DNA of 64,000 nt from Prostheceraeus crozeri (GCA_907163375.1 CAJQUW010008706.1:496001-560000); one strand, 5' to 3'; shown: positions 38,249 through 48,605, counted from the stretch's first letter. Notes: generated by a model not told the origin, from the sequence alone. Translations and numbers: made by a program.

Positions 38249-38346
38249 TCCTTTGACAACTTAAAGAAGAAAAAATTAGGTCGGTATTTTAAATAATCAC
38301 TGAGATATCACCGTTTACTTTTTGCACCGACTTTTGAATCACCCTG
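38216..38346. repeat. Terminal inverted repeat, right end of mariner element
   Basis: This is the partner of 34,954-35,085. It ends ...TTGAATCACCCTG followed by TA. The transposase start lies at its inner edge on the minus strand. Confidence 0.85.
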
Positions 38347-38570
38347 TATATTTTAATCCTAGGTGCTGAAAGACTTCTCACATGCTTGGTTGTATAGCCA
38401 TTACCGTTATTATTAAGTCCATAATATCCAACATCAAAGCCAACATGAATTTTACTGCGTTTTAAACAACACTCAATGCTTGTGCTTCCATTTTTTTCAA
38501 AGACTCATCCAAGTAGCGTAAGCTATGTAGATCAGACCATAAGATCAATGAAATAAAAGCGACAACTCAC

Positions 38571-38657
38571 TTGTTATCATTTCCCATGCATGGAAACTTC
38601 GGAAACAGTGCACACACGAGAATTGCTGCAGATTCTGGGCTGTTGTCCAATGTCATC
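38571..38657 (-). CDS. ANAPC1: APC1 exon
   Basis: Acceptor TTTCATTTCACAG and donor GTGAGT border a frame encoding MTLDNSPESAAILVCALFPK and FPCMGNDN. It corresponds to SLSTSNSSIAALLCALYPHF of vertebrate APC1. Split codons on both sides join in phase with the neighbouring exons, which strongly supports this small exon. Confidence 0.82.
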
Positions 38658-38722
38658 CTGTGAAATGAAAAGAACAATGATACCGATGATATTTCGTGTC
38701 ATGATTGCTGAGATGTCCTTAC

Positions 38723-39165
38723 TTTCCGCCTCCTAAGAAAAGAAGACCACTGGTCATTGCGTACATCATATGACAGCCGTACGAAACGCCGAACATTGTT
38801 CCTTGACCAACTCGAGCCCGCAGCATCCTGCAGAGGCAGAGAAGGTCGAGATCTCCAGTGCCAGACATGACAATGGCCACAGCAAGGAGAAGAAGACCAA
38901 GAGCTTGTTCATACGCCGACCGATTGTTGGCCTCCATCAACTCCGAGCTTGGATTACCACCGCCCCGGCTGAGTAGACGTCGAAGACGGGAGAAAAGCAC
39001 TGAGTAAGCGGCAGGATCTGCAGTGCCCGCGAACCTCAATGCGAGAGCGAGTGCGCAGCCGCATTCTGTGTTCAGGTAAGCCAATGTCATTGTTTCATTG
39101 TCCAATGCCCATAATCGCCGTTCTTCCTCTTCGATTTCTTCGGACTCCTCCGTGACGGTGCGGTT
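38723..39165 (-). CDS. ANAPC1: APC1 exon, central PC-repeat region
   Basis: This largest exon found encodes an acidic linker (EESEEIEEEER), then LALALRFAGTADPAAYSVLF, an insert, EQALGLLLLAVAIVMSGTGD and LDLLCLCRMLRARVG, ending GLLFLGGGK. Vertebrate APC1 has LSLGFRFAGSENLSAFNCL, LSVVLLSLAMVMAGSGNLKV, LQLCRFLHMKTGG and MALGLLFLGGGR in the same order. These helical repeats belong to the proteasome/cyclosome (PC) repeats that build the APC1 platform. The acceptor is TTTCTCTATAG and the donor GTAAGG. Confidence 0.93.
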
Positions 39166-40904
39166 CTATAGAGAAAGAAGATATATGAGCCTACTTATCT
39201 GATTTAAGTTCACTTAACCCATTTCTAATCAGGGTGGCCGCAAATGTCCGAAATTAAGACTCGTGCATATTTCGGGAACAATGATGGGCTCCTGGTTGCT
39301 CAGGAGGGCATTTTCCCGCTGCAGAAAACATACTGAACCCTGTCGGCAGTTGTGATGTAAACTTTTCTTAACGAATTTTACCACCAAAAAAGTGCCTCTC
39401 TGATAGAATAACTCTGGGAAGCAAAGCATTGATAACATAGATAGCTAAGTGGTGATACTGATAACTGTGAATTCTCTGATTTTGATCAGTGAGAATGGCT
39501 AAACTTTACTCACTCAGTAGCCGTTTAGAGACTCGTTTTCCCGCTTGTAGGAGTCGGCCCCACGAAGATGACTTCTCAGTGTCTTCGGTCGGTATGCACT
39601 TGTGTCCAGTATACTGCGTTTCTTCAAATCTCTCGCAACACTTTTCAGCCAGGTCTTCATCAGCCTTCCCATGGCCTTCTTTATTTCTTTATTGCCGTCC
39701 TCAGTTCATTTTCTTCATCGCGTCGCATTACGTGACCATACCACCTGAGTCTCTCACGTTCAAGACTGTCTTCTACACTTTCGACTTTCATCATCGATCT
39801 TATTTCGTCATTTCATTTCCAGTACTCGATCTTTAAAAATGGCTTAACTTTTGTAAATAATAAATAAGTAGGCCTCGTCGTGGTATCATTGGCTACAAAC
39901 TGTGATGTGCTACATTCTTTCGAAAACAGTTGCTTACACTTCTTACTTATACATAGTTGCTAACTTGCAAAAGGGGGTATTGAACGACTTGAAAAAAGTT
40001 GTGCAAGACGACGAAGTTATTTACTCGTGAGGAAGATTTCTTCATTAGGAGCCTTATCCAAGAAAAAAGCGTTTTAATAAGAACCTGTCAAAACCCCTTA
40101 TCGCCAAAACAAATACTTTTTGGTGATTTTGAAATTAAGGTTGTTAAGTTTATGGTATAAGCAGAATGGTCGGCACTCTATTTCTTATGAATCCCAGCTC
40201 GAACGACCTGGCTGCTGCCAATTTGTGGCGCCAAGTAAAGAACTATTTTGCGTATGGGCTGATGGGAACTGAGCGTCCCGCTACTGCCACTAACTCGAGA
40301 ACATACACGTACATGTACGTGGCAAAACTGCGTTTGAGATTTTGAGAATAATTCAGGATCAATTAAGTGAAGGCTAGTGCGAGGACCATGGCAGGTTGCA
40401 ACAAACAAATCCCTGGATGGTGAGAGCTTCATACTTCTTTCGGCAAAGGTCCGCGAAAACCCGTGAACATATTCCACATAGAAACGAAAATTATGCAGAG
40501 GATTTTCCGCAAATTTTGCCATTGTCAATGTGAGACATCTACTCGTGCGTTTCTGTGACTTGCCTGACTGGAAAACAAGCAAGTAGGTTTGACACACCAT
40601 TCGCCATGATGTCACAAAATTGCAAAATGAATCTGTTAAATACGATAGCAGGGCGTGTTTATACAATAGCGAACAACCATTCCTTAACATAATAAAATGA
40701 ACGGTTTCCTCAAAAAAGGTATCATTTTCATTTTCATCTATGAAATTAAAACTTTCGCGTTTGATTCGCACATGTATCAACGAACTTTCAATTTTCGTGG
40801 ATAATCCGTCTATCCATGGTATTTCCCAAAAAAATAAAAATTCGTGTGAAATTCGGGTATGTGTCGTCCCCAAGTCTGATGTTCATTGGACCAGTCCCAC
40901 CTCA
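39166..40904. other. APC1 intron with a LINE relic
   Basis: The 1.7-kb intron joins two phase-0 exons. It holds a LINE tail (39,490-39,805, minus). A 231-codon minus-strand frame at 40,178-40,873 has no recognisable motif, crosses the donor site of the next exon, and is treated as a chance opening. Confidence 0.6.
39490..39805 (-). pseudogene. LINE relic, tail downstream of reverse transcriptase
   Basis: Read on the minus strand it includes DSLERERLRWYGHVMRRDEE, the hallmark of the LINE region just after the reverse transcriptase (RLRWxGHVxRxxE). What follows decays quickly. It is a short, old fragment in an APC1 intron. Confidence 0.65.
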
Positions 40905-41093
40905 CCTTGCTGAATGCAAACTTCCTCACGACCGCAGGGATGTGTGAATCGATCCATTCATCTGAAGCTTCAATACTGCTCCACATGATGAGGCCACGAG
41001 CAAGAGTACGCAGCAGAAGCAAGTCCGGACGGACGTTGTCAAGAAGAAATTGAGTTTCTGGAACTGCAAGCCAATCCGCAATGCCTCGATTAC
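40905..41093 (-). CDS. ANAPC1: APC1 exon, most upstream one found
   Basis: Acceptor CTCTCCCTGACAG and donor GTGAGG bound a frame encoding NRGIADWLAVPETQFLLDNV and RPDLLLLRTLARGLIMWSSI, ending FAFSK. Vertebrate APC1 has NNRSIADWLRAPDTMYLLDF and VKPEFLLLRTLARCLILWDD, a strong match. It begins with two bases of a split codon, so a further exon must exist upstream at higher coordinates. It ends in phase 0, fitting the exon at 38,723-39,165. Confidence 0.92.
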
Positions 41094-41869
41094 CTGTCAG
41101 GGAGAGACATTTCGCATAGATTTGTATAAAAGTTGATTTCTGATGTTTGTAAATGTTTGCTTCAATCATTCTCATCATGATGATAAAAAACCTCATTTAA
41201 CATTTGATTTGAAAAGATACACGATCGAAGCCACAAATATTCGAATAATATCTTTTAAAACAGAGAAGTTCAAGTTTGCGCTGATTTGACTTTTTTAAAA
41301 AAATAACTTTGGAATAATTGCGGCTTTGATCGCATATGAACTCGCATCTCAACTGAAGGACATTTCCCGCATATTTGAAAAATAGTGGAATTTGATTTGG
41401 AAATTTAAATAAAGTTGGCAAATTACGATATATTAGTATACAAAACATATTTAAATAGAAGGTATTAATCATTCTCCAAGAGTAACTCATTACAAGATTA
41501 ACTAAATCTGCATCTGAATTTTCAGCTGTTCAAATACGATGGACTCGGCTAGGATCTGAATCCTTCCATATGCTCAGATAGGGGAACGCAACCTGTAGTT
41601 GAATAATATTTTGTAGCATTTAAAATTCTTTCATTATTGAGAAAAAGACAGTAGAAAGTTCAACAGAATAACAGGTTCAACATTCAGACATGGATATGAT
41701 AATTTTCCATAAATTGTGCTCATATTTCCTGTCTTAGTCTCCTGAATATTAATGCGAAATGATTTTTCTCTCAATTCGCCTATTAGAAGCAGTGAATCAG
41801 ACAGCCAATAGCAGACATGCACCCCCAAATAAGACACAGACATAAACCCCAACGTAATTGACCCAACGT
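41094..41869. other. Stretch without recognised gene
   Basis: The preceding APC1 exon (expected to encode the GATLALGMIYLKT-like segment) was not found here. Minus-strand frames of 97 and 72 codons show no motif. Confidence 0.5.
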
Positions 41870-42855
41870 CATGAATCTTGAATGTTGTAGCAATGTCATG
41901 AAGGGTAGCCGATGGTTTATGTATGCTTCAGAAGCCATGATCTGCAGCCTTCCATACCGAAGCAATGTAGAGTTAGACAAGGGTCGGACTGTGCGACAGA
42001 GAATCGTTGCATGACAGCGTATCAGTTAATTATTACACTTGACTATCGAACCCAAAACGCGAAGCCAATCAAGGGTTGGGACTACCTCAGTTTCACAACT
42101 TGCTTTAATTCATTAGCAGCCAAGTGAGAACGATGGTGAATTCTCAGCTGCGGTCAATCTCGAACACAAAGCCGTACAATCACATGATGTCAGTAGGAGA
42201 GTGGTATAGCCAGTCGCGTTTTCTTGCAACCTAAATCAGCAAATTGCGGAATAATTAGTTTAATACAGTTAAACAACTCCGAACGACGGATCGATTGACG
42301 ATGCTGATGATATGTAGGCCTATATAGGCTTTGCGAACGTCGAAATTGCATGAAGTAGATGTTGTCAAATGTTTATTCTACCGGTTTCGGATAGGTGTGG
42401 AACAGCCGCTCTTATCCTTCATCTGGGATAGAAAGACAAAGCAATTATAAAGATTCAAATACCTGAAAATCTTGATTCTTGAAATGCCAAGCTAATCACT
42501 TGTCAAAAGGCTTTGGTTGTCGCATCCTGCAAGCATCTTGACTAAGAGATGAACATTGCGACATGACGCAAAAGGGACAGATCCATCTTAAACAGTTCAT
42601 TGGTGTTATTTATGAAATTGAGAAGGTTGGGGTTTATTACCCAAACGATAGCAGCAAAAACTCCCCGAGCAGTTTTAGGTCGAAGTAATATTCCAAAAGT
42701 AAACAGACTGATCTTCGGCGTCCAGCGCCTTCGTTGGTCGATCTTATAATAGCGTTACGGGCCAAGCAAGCCGTGTGAAGATATATGAAGAGTGAGTGAT
42801 ATTAAGAATTGTGATGTCTGTATGAATGCATGTCTAATTGTGAAGTCAGATTGTA
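41870..42855. repeat. Left arm of a roughly 0.95-kb inverted repeat
   Basis: The arm is nearly identical to the reverse complement of 43,463-44,383. It is longer mainly through an extra block of about 65 bases near 42,510-42,580. Within it, 42,371-42,427 is the mirror of a hammerhead-like motif. Confidence 0.88.
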
Positions 42856-43009
42856 GTGTGGCAGTTCATATTTCCTGTTTATTGTAGGTTTCAAGTATGT
42901 GATTGCTTTGGCTTCTGTTATTGTTGTGTCTCGTGTGTTGAACAGTTTGCTAATGAGACCGACCTGAAACCTGGACCCGGTTCCTATGGGATGCCATTTG
43001 GCACCGCCT

Positions 43010-43455
43010 TTTGCAATAATTTTTATGCATAACCCCTGTCTATATAGCTAAACCCATTTAGATTTGGCGAGCCTCTTAATGTCGGCAAACACAAACATTT
43101 TGAGCTACTTTATCCACATTCAACCATATTCTCACATGCATTGCCGATTAGATGCATGATAAAAGCACATGTACACTATAGGAAATGACCTGAAGACATT
43201 CCATGCCAAAAATTATAACTCTGGGTTAAGTACTTTTCGTTTAATCAGAGAAAATATACAAAATTTCATTTTAGCCAAAAACTGCAATCTGCGTTCCATT
43301 GGATTTGCATGTGTTTTTCTTTGATCCTGTCTGACAAGAGGAGGAACTCACTAGAACTCGGCAGACGTGCCGATTTGTAGTAGGCATAGGGTGCACATCA
43401 TTCTGTGAAAGTCTCACTTTCGGCCTCGTTCGCTGCAGAAACTCGTTCTGGCTGC
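43010..43455. repeat. Dispersed repeat R1, long copy
   Basis: About 440 bases match 44,834-45,250 in direct orientation with many substitutions. Shared tracts include CCTGTCTAT, CATTTAGATTT or ATTTAGATTT, GAAGACATT, AATTTCATTTT, and CAATCTGCGTTCCATTGGAT near the right end. Part of it fills the spacer of the inverted repeat at 41.9-44.4 kb. Confidence 0.75.
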
Positions 43456-43462
43456 CGGACTA

Positions 43463-44383
43463 TACAATCTGACTTCACAATTAGACATGCATTCATACAG
43501 ACATCACAATTCTTAATATCACTCACTCTTCATATATCTTCACACGGCTTGCTTGGCCCGTAACGCTATTATAAGATCGACCAACGAAGGCGCCGGACGC
43601 CGAAGATCAGTCTGTTTACTTTTGGATATTACTTCGACCTAAAACTGCTCGGGGAGTTTTTGCTGCTATCGTTTGGGTAATAAACCCCAACCTTCTCAAT
43701 TTCGTAAATAACACCAATGAACTGTTTAAGATGGATAAGCCTTTTGACAAGTGATTAGCTTGGCATTTCAAGAATCAAGATTTTCAGGTATTTGAATCTT
43801 TATAATTGCTTTGTCTTTCTATCCCAGATGAAGGATAAGAGCGGCTGTTCCACACCTATCCGAAACCGGTAGAATAAACATTTGACAACATCTACTTCAT
43901 GCAATTTCGACGTTCGCAAAGCCTATATAGGCCTACATATCATCAGCATCGTCAATCGATCCGTCGTTCGGAGTTGTTTAACCGTATTAAACTAATTATT
44001 CCGCAATTTGCTGATTTAGGTTGCAAGAAAACGCGACTGGCTATACCACTCTCCTACTGACATCATGCGATTGTACGGCTTTGTGTTCGAGATTGACCGC
44101 AGCTGAGAATTCACCATCGTTCTCACTTGGCTGCTAATGAATTAAAGCGAGTTGTGAAACTGAGGTAGTCCCAACCCTTGATTGGCTTCGCGTTTTGGGT
44201 TCGATAGTCAAGTGTAATAATTAACTGATACGCTGTCATGCAACGATTCTCTGTCGCACAGTCCGACCCTTGTCTAACTCTACATTGCTTCGGTATGGAA
44301 GGCTGCAGATCATGGCTTCTGAAGCATACATAAACCATCGGCTACCCTTCATGACATTGCTACAACATTCAAGATTCATTCGT
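43463..44383. repeat. Right arm of a roughly 0.95-kb inverted repeat
   Basis: This arm has the same sequence as 41,870-42,855 in inverse orientation, with scattered substitutions. About 607 bases, part of them repeat R1, separate the arms. No reverse transcriptase or transposase is encoded. The motif at 43,825-43,885 suggests derivation from a Penelope-like 3' end. Confidence 0.88.
43825..43885 (+). ncRNA. Hammerhead-like motif in inverted-repeat arm
   Basis: CAGATGA is followed by GGATA, a loop, TATCC, then GAAACCGG and AATAAA. Except for A in place of U at the second core position, this is CUGAUGA, stem II, GAAA in hammerhead order. The 5-bp stem II is perfect. The mirror copy is at 42,371-42,427. 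Confidence 0.4.
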
Positions 44384-44544
44384 CCAAGCGGGTCAAGGGG
44401 CCGGATTAAAAAATCAAACTTTAAGCATGTAAATTGGATTCTTAAGGCTGAACTAATGCGAAGAGCTAACAAAGACCGCATTATTGAGACCCAAGATAAA
44501 ACAATCCGGTAATCTGCAAATACTCACCAAAAGAGCTCACCGCA

Positions 44545-44836
44545 TGAACAGCCAGCAGACAGAGCGAGTTTCTGCAGGCAACGAGGACAAAAATGCGACT
44601 TTCACAAAATGATGTGCTATGCCTACTACGAATCTGTCCGTCGGCTGAGTTCTACCTGGTTCTTTTTCTTGTCAGACAAGATAAAAGAAAAGTACACGTT
44701 AATCCAATCGGACGCAGATTGATGTTTTTGGCGAATATGAAATTTTCTATGTTTTTGCTTATTACGGTATAAGTACTAAGCCCAGAGTCATAATTTTTGA
44801 CATGGAATGTCTTCAGGTCATTTCCTAACATGTTCA
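44545..44836. repeat. Dispersed repeat R1, inverted copy
   Basis: This segment is the reverse complement of parts of 43,190-43,450 and 44,990-45,250. It meets the next copy back to back at about 44,835, forming an imperfect palindrome. Confidence 0.7.
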
Positions 44837-45250
44837 TGCACCCTTGTCTATGAAGCTAAAAATATTTAGATTTAACAAGCCTCCTAACGTCGGAAAACAA
44901 AACTATTTTGACCAATTTGATCCGCACTTAACCACATTCTCGTATAAATTGCCGATCAGAAGAATGATAATAACACATGCACATCATAGGAAATTATATG
45001 AAGACATTACATGTCAAACCTTGTGGCTCTAGACTTTTCGCTTGATCATAGAAAACATAAAAAATTTCATCTTTGCCAAAACCGTCAATCTGCGTCCCAT
45101 TGGATTAACGCGTGCTTTTCTTTCATCATGTCTGACAAGCAGAGGACTCAGCAGACGCGAATATTCGTAGTAGCCATGGAGCATGCATCATTCTGTAATC
45201 TCATTTACGGCCTCGTTCTCTTCAGAAACTCGCTCTGGTTGCGGACTAGA
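44834..45250. repeat. Dispersed repeat R1, long copy
   Basis: This is the direct-orientation partner of 43,010-43,455. It ends with CAGAAACTCG-like sequence as the other copy does. No coding frame is conserved between copies. Confidence 0.75.
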
Positions 45251-45509
45251 AGGCAATCTCAAATGTTTTTGTTACAGTGACAATAATGCCCTGAGTACAT
45301 ACTTCCCTGTTATCCTGTTATTCTTTGTTATTCTGAGTAGCATTTGCTACTTCGAACTGAAGCCTGCGGATACGCACTTTCAGGCCAATTGCCTAAAGTC
45401 AGTGAAGAAACAATAATAGTGATGTGTTCTTAATAATTAATTTATTTTAAAAAATAATTGTTATGTGACTGTCTCACACTGTCTTCCTAAAAGTTCTTAA
45501 ATATGTGCA

Positions 45510-45720
45510 AATGCTACGCTACTCTACTTGTCTACTTGGAAAAAAGGCTAAAGGAAGACAAAAACAGCGGTGGATGGGGAACATCAAAGACTGGACTCGA
45601 CTGTCGTTGGAGGATATCAATAATCCTACATGTATATGGATGGATACTGTACTTGAAACAGATTTCAACTTGACCCAATAAAGCACATCATCATCGCATC
45701 ACTTCTGCATCGGTCGATGA
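45510..45720 (+). pseudogene. LINE 3' end relic
   Basis: The plus frame contains KKAKGRQKQRWMGNIKDWTR and LSLEDINN, the post-RT tail of LINE polyproteins (GRPRQRWxDNIKEWTGLSxED). It is followed by a stop and a short CATCAT tail, as in many non-LTR 3' ends. Only the last part of the element is present. Confidence 0.7.
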
Positions 45721-45729
45721 AATCATGTC

Positions 45730-47362
45730 TCAATTTAGACCCCGCATGTAGACATTAATCTCCATTAAAACTCTTACTAATAATCAGTCATTTTCTAAAT
45801 TTATCTTTCTACAGATGGAACACGTACTCTGATATTGTTTTTTCAAACTGCATGACACATCGGTCGTCCCTTTAATTTCCTGTGACATGAAAACTTTAAT
45901 CAGTACATGATCTCCTAGACAGATCATTCTCCTTCTATCTGATATTGACGTGTCATCAATATATCGGACAAAAATGGCTGAAAATCCAAGTAATTTGCTG
46001 ACACTATTTCCAAATTCATCATAAATAATGGCAAATTTTAATGTCACACAGCCTACATGTCGGCAAGGAATTTGATCCATCGTCTCTGGTAGAAATTAAG
46101 TCACATGATAAAACATCAGCTGTTTGGTGGGAATGGCAGCTTGGCATTTAGAAATGATCTCGATGACGGACACGATTGCCTTATTCTCCTCACATTGATG
46201 GCTGCCTCGTTCTCCAGAGGCCTAAGTCATGTTTAACAAGATCGAAATTATTATATCTCGCGGTTTATGACGCTTGATAGTTGGAGATCCCACCAATATG
46301 ATTAATAAACTTGTCACTAATGTACACCATAAAATAGGAAATGAATTTGAAATAAATGCACCAATGTCTCAGATAGCTGAAAGACATGTGACAAAAAGAG
46401 TAGTTGGGCAATCACGCTGATCAAGAAAGGAAAGCCTACAAGATTGTTCGACATTTCCCTTGTATATAGATATTCACTCATCTTTCCTTGCACAATGTAC
46501 ACATCATGTTCTTGTAATGAGAAAGTTTGGTTAACTACAAATACGACTGTAAACCCCACATATCTAGAGAAATCTAAAAAAGTACAGATCATAGTAAAAT
46601 TAGTCATAGGATAAAACATGGGTTCTTAATGTGTAAACACGCCTGCTTGCAATAAGTTTCAATTTAACATGATTATAGGTTATTGGCTTACTGAGTCGAA
46701 GTTCCAAGAAAACGCATGAGCAAATCCTATGTATGACGACAACTTATGGTTTGTACTGCTCTTTTCTGTACATGTTGCTATCAAATAAACTAGAATCACT
46801 GTAGCACTATCATTATAGTATTGTCCTTTGGCATTAGCATTTATAACAGCTATTATCAATATATTACATTGCATGGTGAATTTTTGGTTTAGTATAAAAG
46901 TAAGATATACATGTGAGTAGGGGTTGCAATACCGGATCATTTTTACCAAAGCGGTATTTCAGTATTTGAGCAATGATAAAGCTGGTACTTCCGATATCAC
47001 CGGTTGTAAAATGAAAACACGAAAAGCAATCTGCAACATGTTTTTTCATCAAGCAAAACATATTGAAGCAACAAATGTGCTAGTGTATGGGTTCGAAAAA
47101 ATCCTATCGTAAACTCATCGTAACTCGTAAACTCAATTTACCGCTAAATCGAAATTTATGACATTTTTACAGAAAACTTAGATATCTTAATTTTTCAGTG
47201 AAGTTTTATCAGCACAACGTTCAATTTTCTGAGCAGGTAAAACGAACGAGACATGATTATTTCGTCTTAATACTGAACACTGGCTTAGGTATAGGCACAC
47301 AAAGCGCGATGCATGAATGTCAATAACAAGGATTGACGGCAAATACAAGATTGAAAAATGAT
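45730..47362. other. Stretch with unassigned minus-strand open frames
   Basis: Minus-strand frames at 45,784-46,080, 46,317-46,619 and 46,680-46,949 are longer than expected for AT-rich DNA, and some have splice-like borders (for example acceptor TTTTTTTAG near 46,580). Two contain related phrases, VVNQTFSLQ and ILNQKFTMQ. No family was recognised. They might be exons of a host gene or an old repeat. Confidence 0.3.
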
Positions 47363-47368
47363 AGGATG
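47363..47368. repeat. Target-site duplication, left
   Basis: AGGATG here and at 63,264-63,269 directly flank the element. A 6-bp duplication is the known signature of Polinton integration. Confidence 0.9.
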
Positions 47369-47856
47369 AGTAATGGGCAAAAGACCGTTCCAGGCCACCA
47401 TAAAATTCAAAAAAATAGTATCTTTAAAAACGACATAAATTCATGAATTTTGGTCATTTTTTCAGGTTATGAAGACCTAAATTCATAAATTTAGGCGTTT
47501 TTAAAAATACCCAATTTTTCAAATTTTTCAAAATCTCAAATTTGAGAATTACAATTTTACACCCGCCCTTAAAATCATGACCGTTCCAGGACACCGAAAA
47601 AATCATAAAAGTTGAGAATCTCAAATTTGAGAATTACAATTTTACACCCGCCCTTAAAATCATGACCGTTCCAGGACAAAGAAAAATCATAAAAGTTGAG
47701 AATTTCAAATTCATGAATTTTATCCATTTTTCAGGTTTTTAAAATATGAGATAACTAAAATTATGTGTCTAATAATATTTCTTTAAAAATGGAAGAAACA
47801 AACGTGGATGAAACAAAAGTGGAAGAAACCGCAAGAATATATCCTTCGTTATCACA
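47369..47856. repeat. Polinton terminal inverted repeat, left
   Basis: It matches 62,758-63,263 in inverse orientation and reaches into the first gene (start codon and the METHIONINE-plus acidic head at 47,789-47,856). It contains an 85-bp tandem duplication with starts at 47,534 and 47,619, and three copies of a CCGTTCCAGG motif (47,394, 47,581 and 47,667 regions). The two arms differ by indels, so they have diverged since insertion or were not homogenised. Confidence 0.92.
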
Positions 47857-48484
47857 GTTAAAAATAAGTGAATTGAATAAAGAAAAACATAAAGATAGAG
47901 TACGTTATATGAAAGATAAGGAATCTCAATTATTATTAAGATTAGAGCATTATAAAAAATTAAGAAAGAGATGGACTAAAGTTAAGAATGTAACACAAGG
48001 AATCGGCATATTCTTAACAATAAGTTTAGGTGCTTTAACAATTGTTATATCTTCAGGTGTTTTAGTAATTCCAGTAGTTGCTACAGCTTTAACAGGTACG
48101 GGTGTTTTTGCAACTTCACTTGTTACAATGTTAGATAAATCTTTAATAACTAAGAAACGAAAATCATTAAAAACTAAGCATTTACATATTAAAGAAGTCT
48201 ATGATAAACTACATTACTGCTTTCAAAGAGTATGTGATGATAATGTTATTACGTTAGATGAGATTGAAAAATTTGATCAAATAGCTAATGAAGTAAATCA
48301 AATATCATTTCAATTACAGTCAGAAAAAGTTGATGATCAGAATAAACAGGATGGCAAAATTTCTAGTGATGGTAACACTTTTACTGATGGTAAAATTTCT
48401 AATGAAGAAAATGATAAAACTTTTTTAGAAGAGCTAAAAACTTTAAGCGAAAATTTAAGCAAAACTTTATTAAACAAAACTTAA
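47789..48484 (+). CDS. Polinton unknown gene 1, membrane-type protein
   Basis: The 231-codon frame from the ATG in context CTTTAAAAATGG is preferred over an ATG 24 bases upstream because other genes of the element share that context. The protein has an acidic head, a basic coiled stretch, two adjacent hydrophobic segments (about residues 80-118, including IGIFLTISLGALTIVISSGV and VIPVVATALTGTGVFATSL), then a charged tail. No family is recognised. A membrane-inserting virion or exit role is only a guess. Confidence 0.6.
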   Translation: MEETNVDETKVEETARIYPSLSQLKISELNKEKHKDRVRYMKDKESQLLLRLEHYKKLRKRWTKVKNVTQGIGIFLTISLGALTIVISSGVLVIPVVATALTGTGVFATSLVTMLDKSLITKKRKSLKTKHLHIKEVYDKLHYCFQRVCDDNVITLDEIEKFDQIANEVNQISFQLQSEKVDDQNKQDGKISSDGNTFTDGKISNEENDKTFLEELKTLSENLSKTLLNKT

Positions 48485-48605
48485 AACGAGAAAACTTTAA
48501 ACGAAAAGATGTCAGACAACAAAGCAATAAAAAAATAATTTGTACAGTAAAATGTTTTTGCTGTATTCCAATGTTACCACAAAATTCAAATATTATATTT
48601 TAAAA

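Larger units (their letters stand above)
34954..38346 (-). mobile_element. Mariner-type DNA transposon (DD41D-like) with a nested LINE
   Basis: The ends begin CAGGGTGATTCAAAAGTCGG and its inverse and are flanked by TA on both sides, the target duplication of Tc1/mariner elements. The inverted repeats run about 130 bp and are near identical, reaching into the first codons of the transposase (MGFDNLFVTLA). Without the inserted LINE the element would be about 1.35 kb, a normal size. It lies in an APC1 intron. Confidence 0.85.

Noticed and set aside
40178-40873. 231-codon minus-strand open frame in an APC1 intron
   Set aside because: It has no family motif, overlaps the donor region of a firm APC1 exon, and ends without gene-like borders. 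It is best explained as a chance opening.
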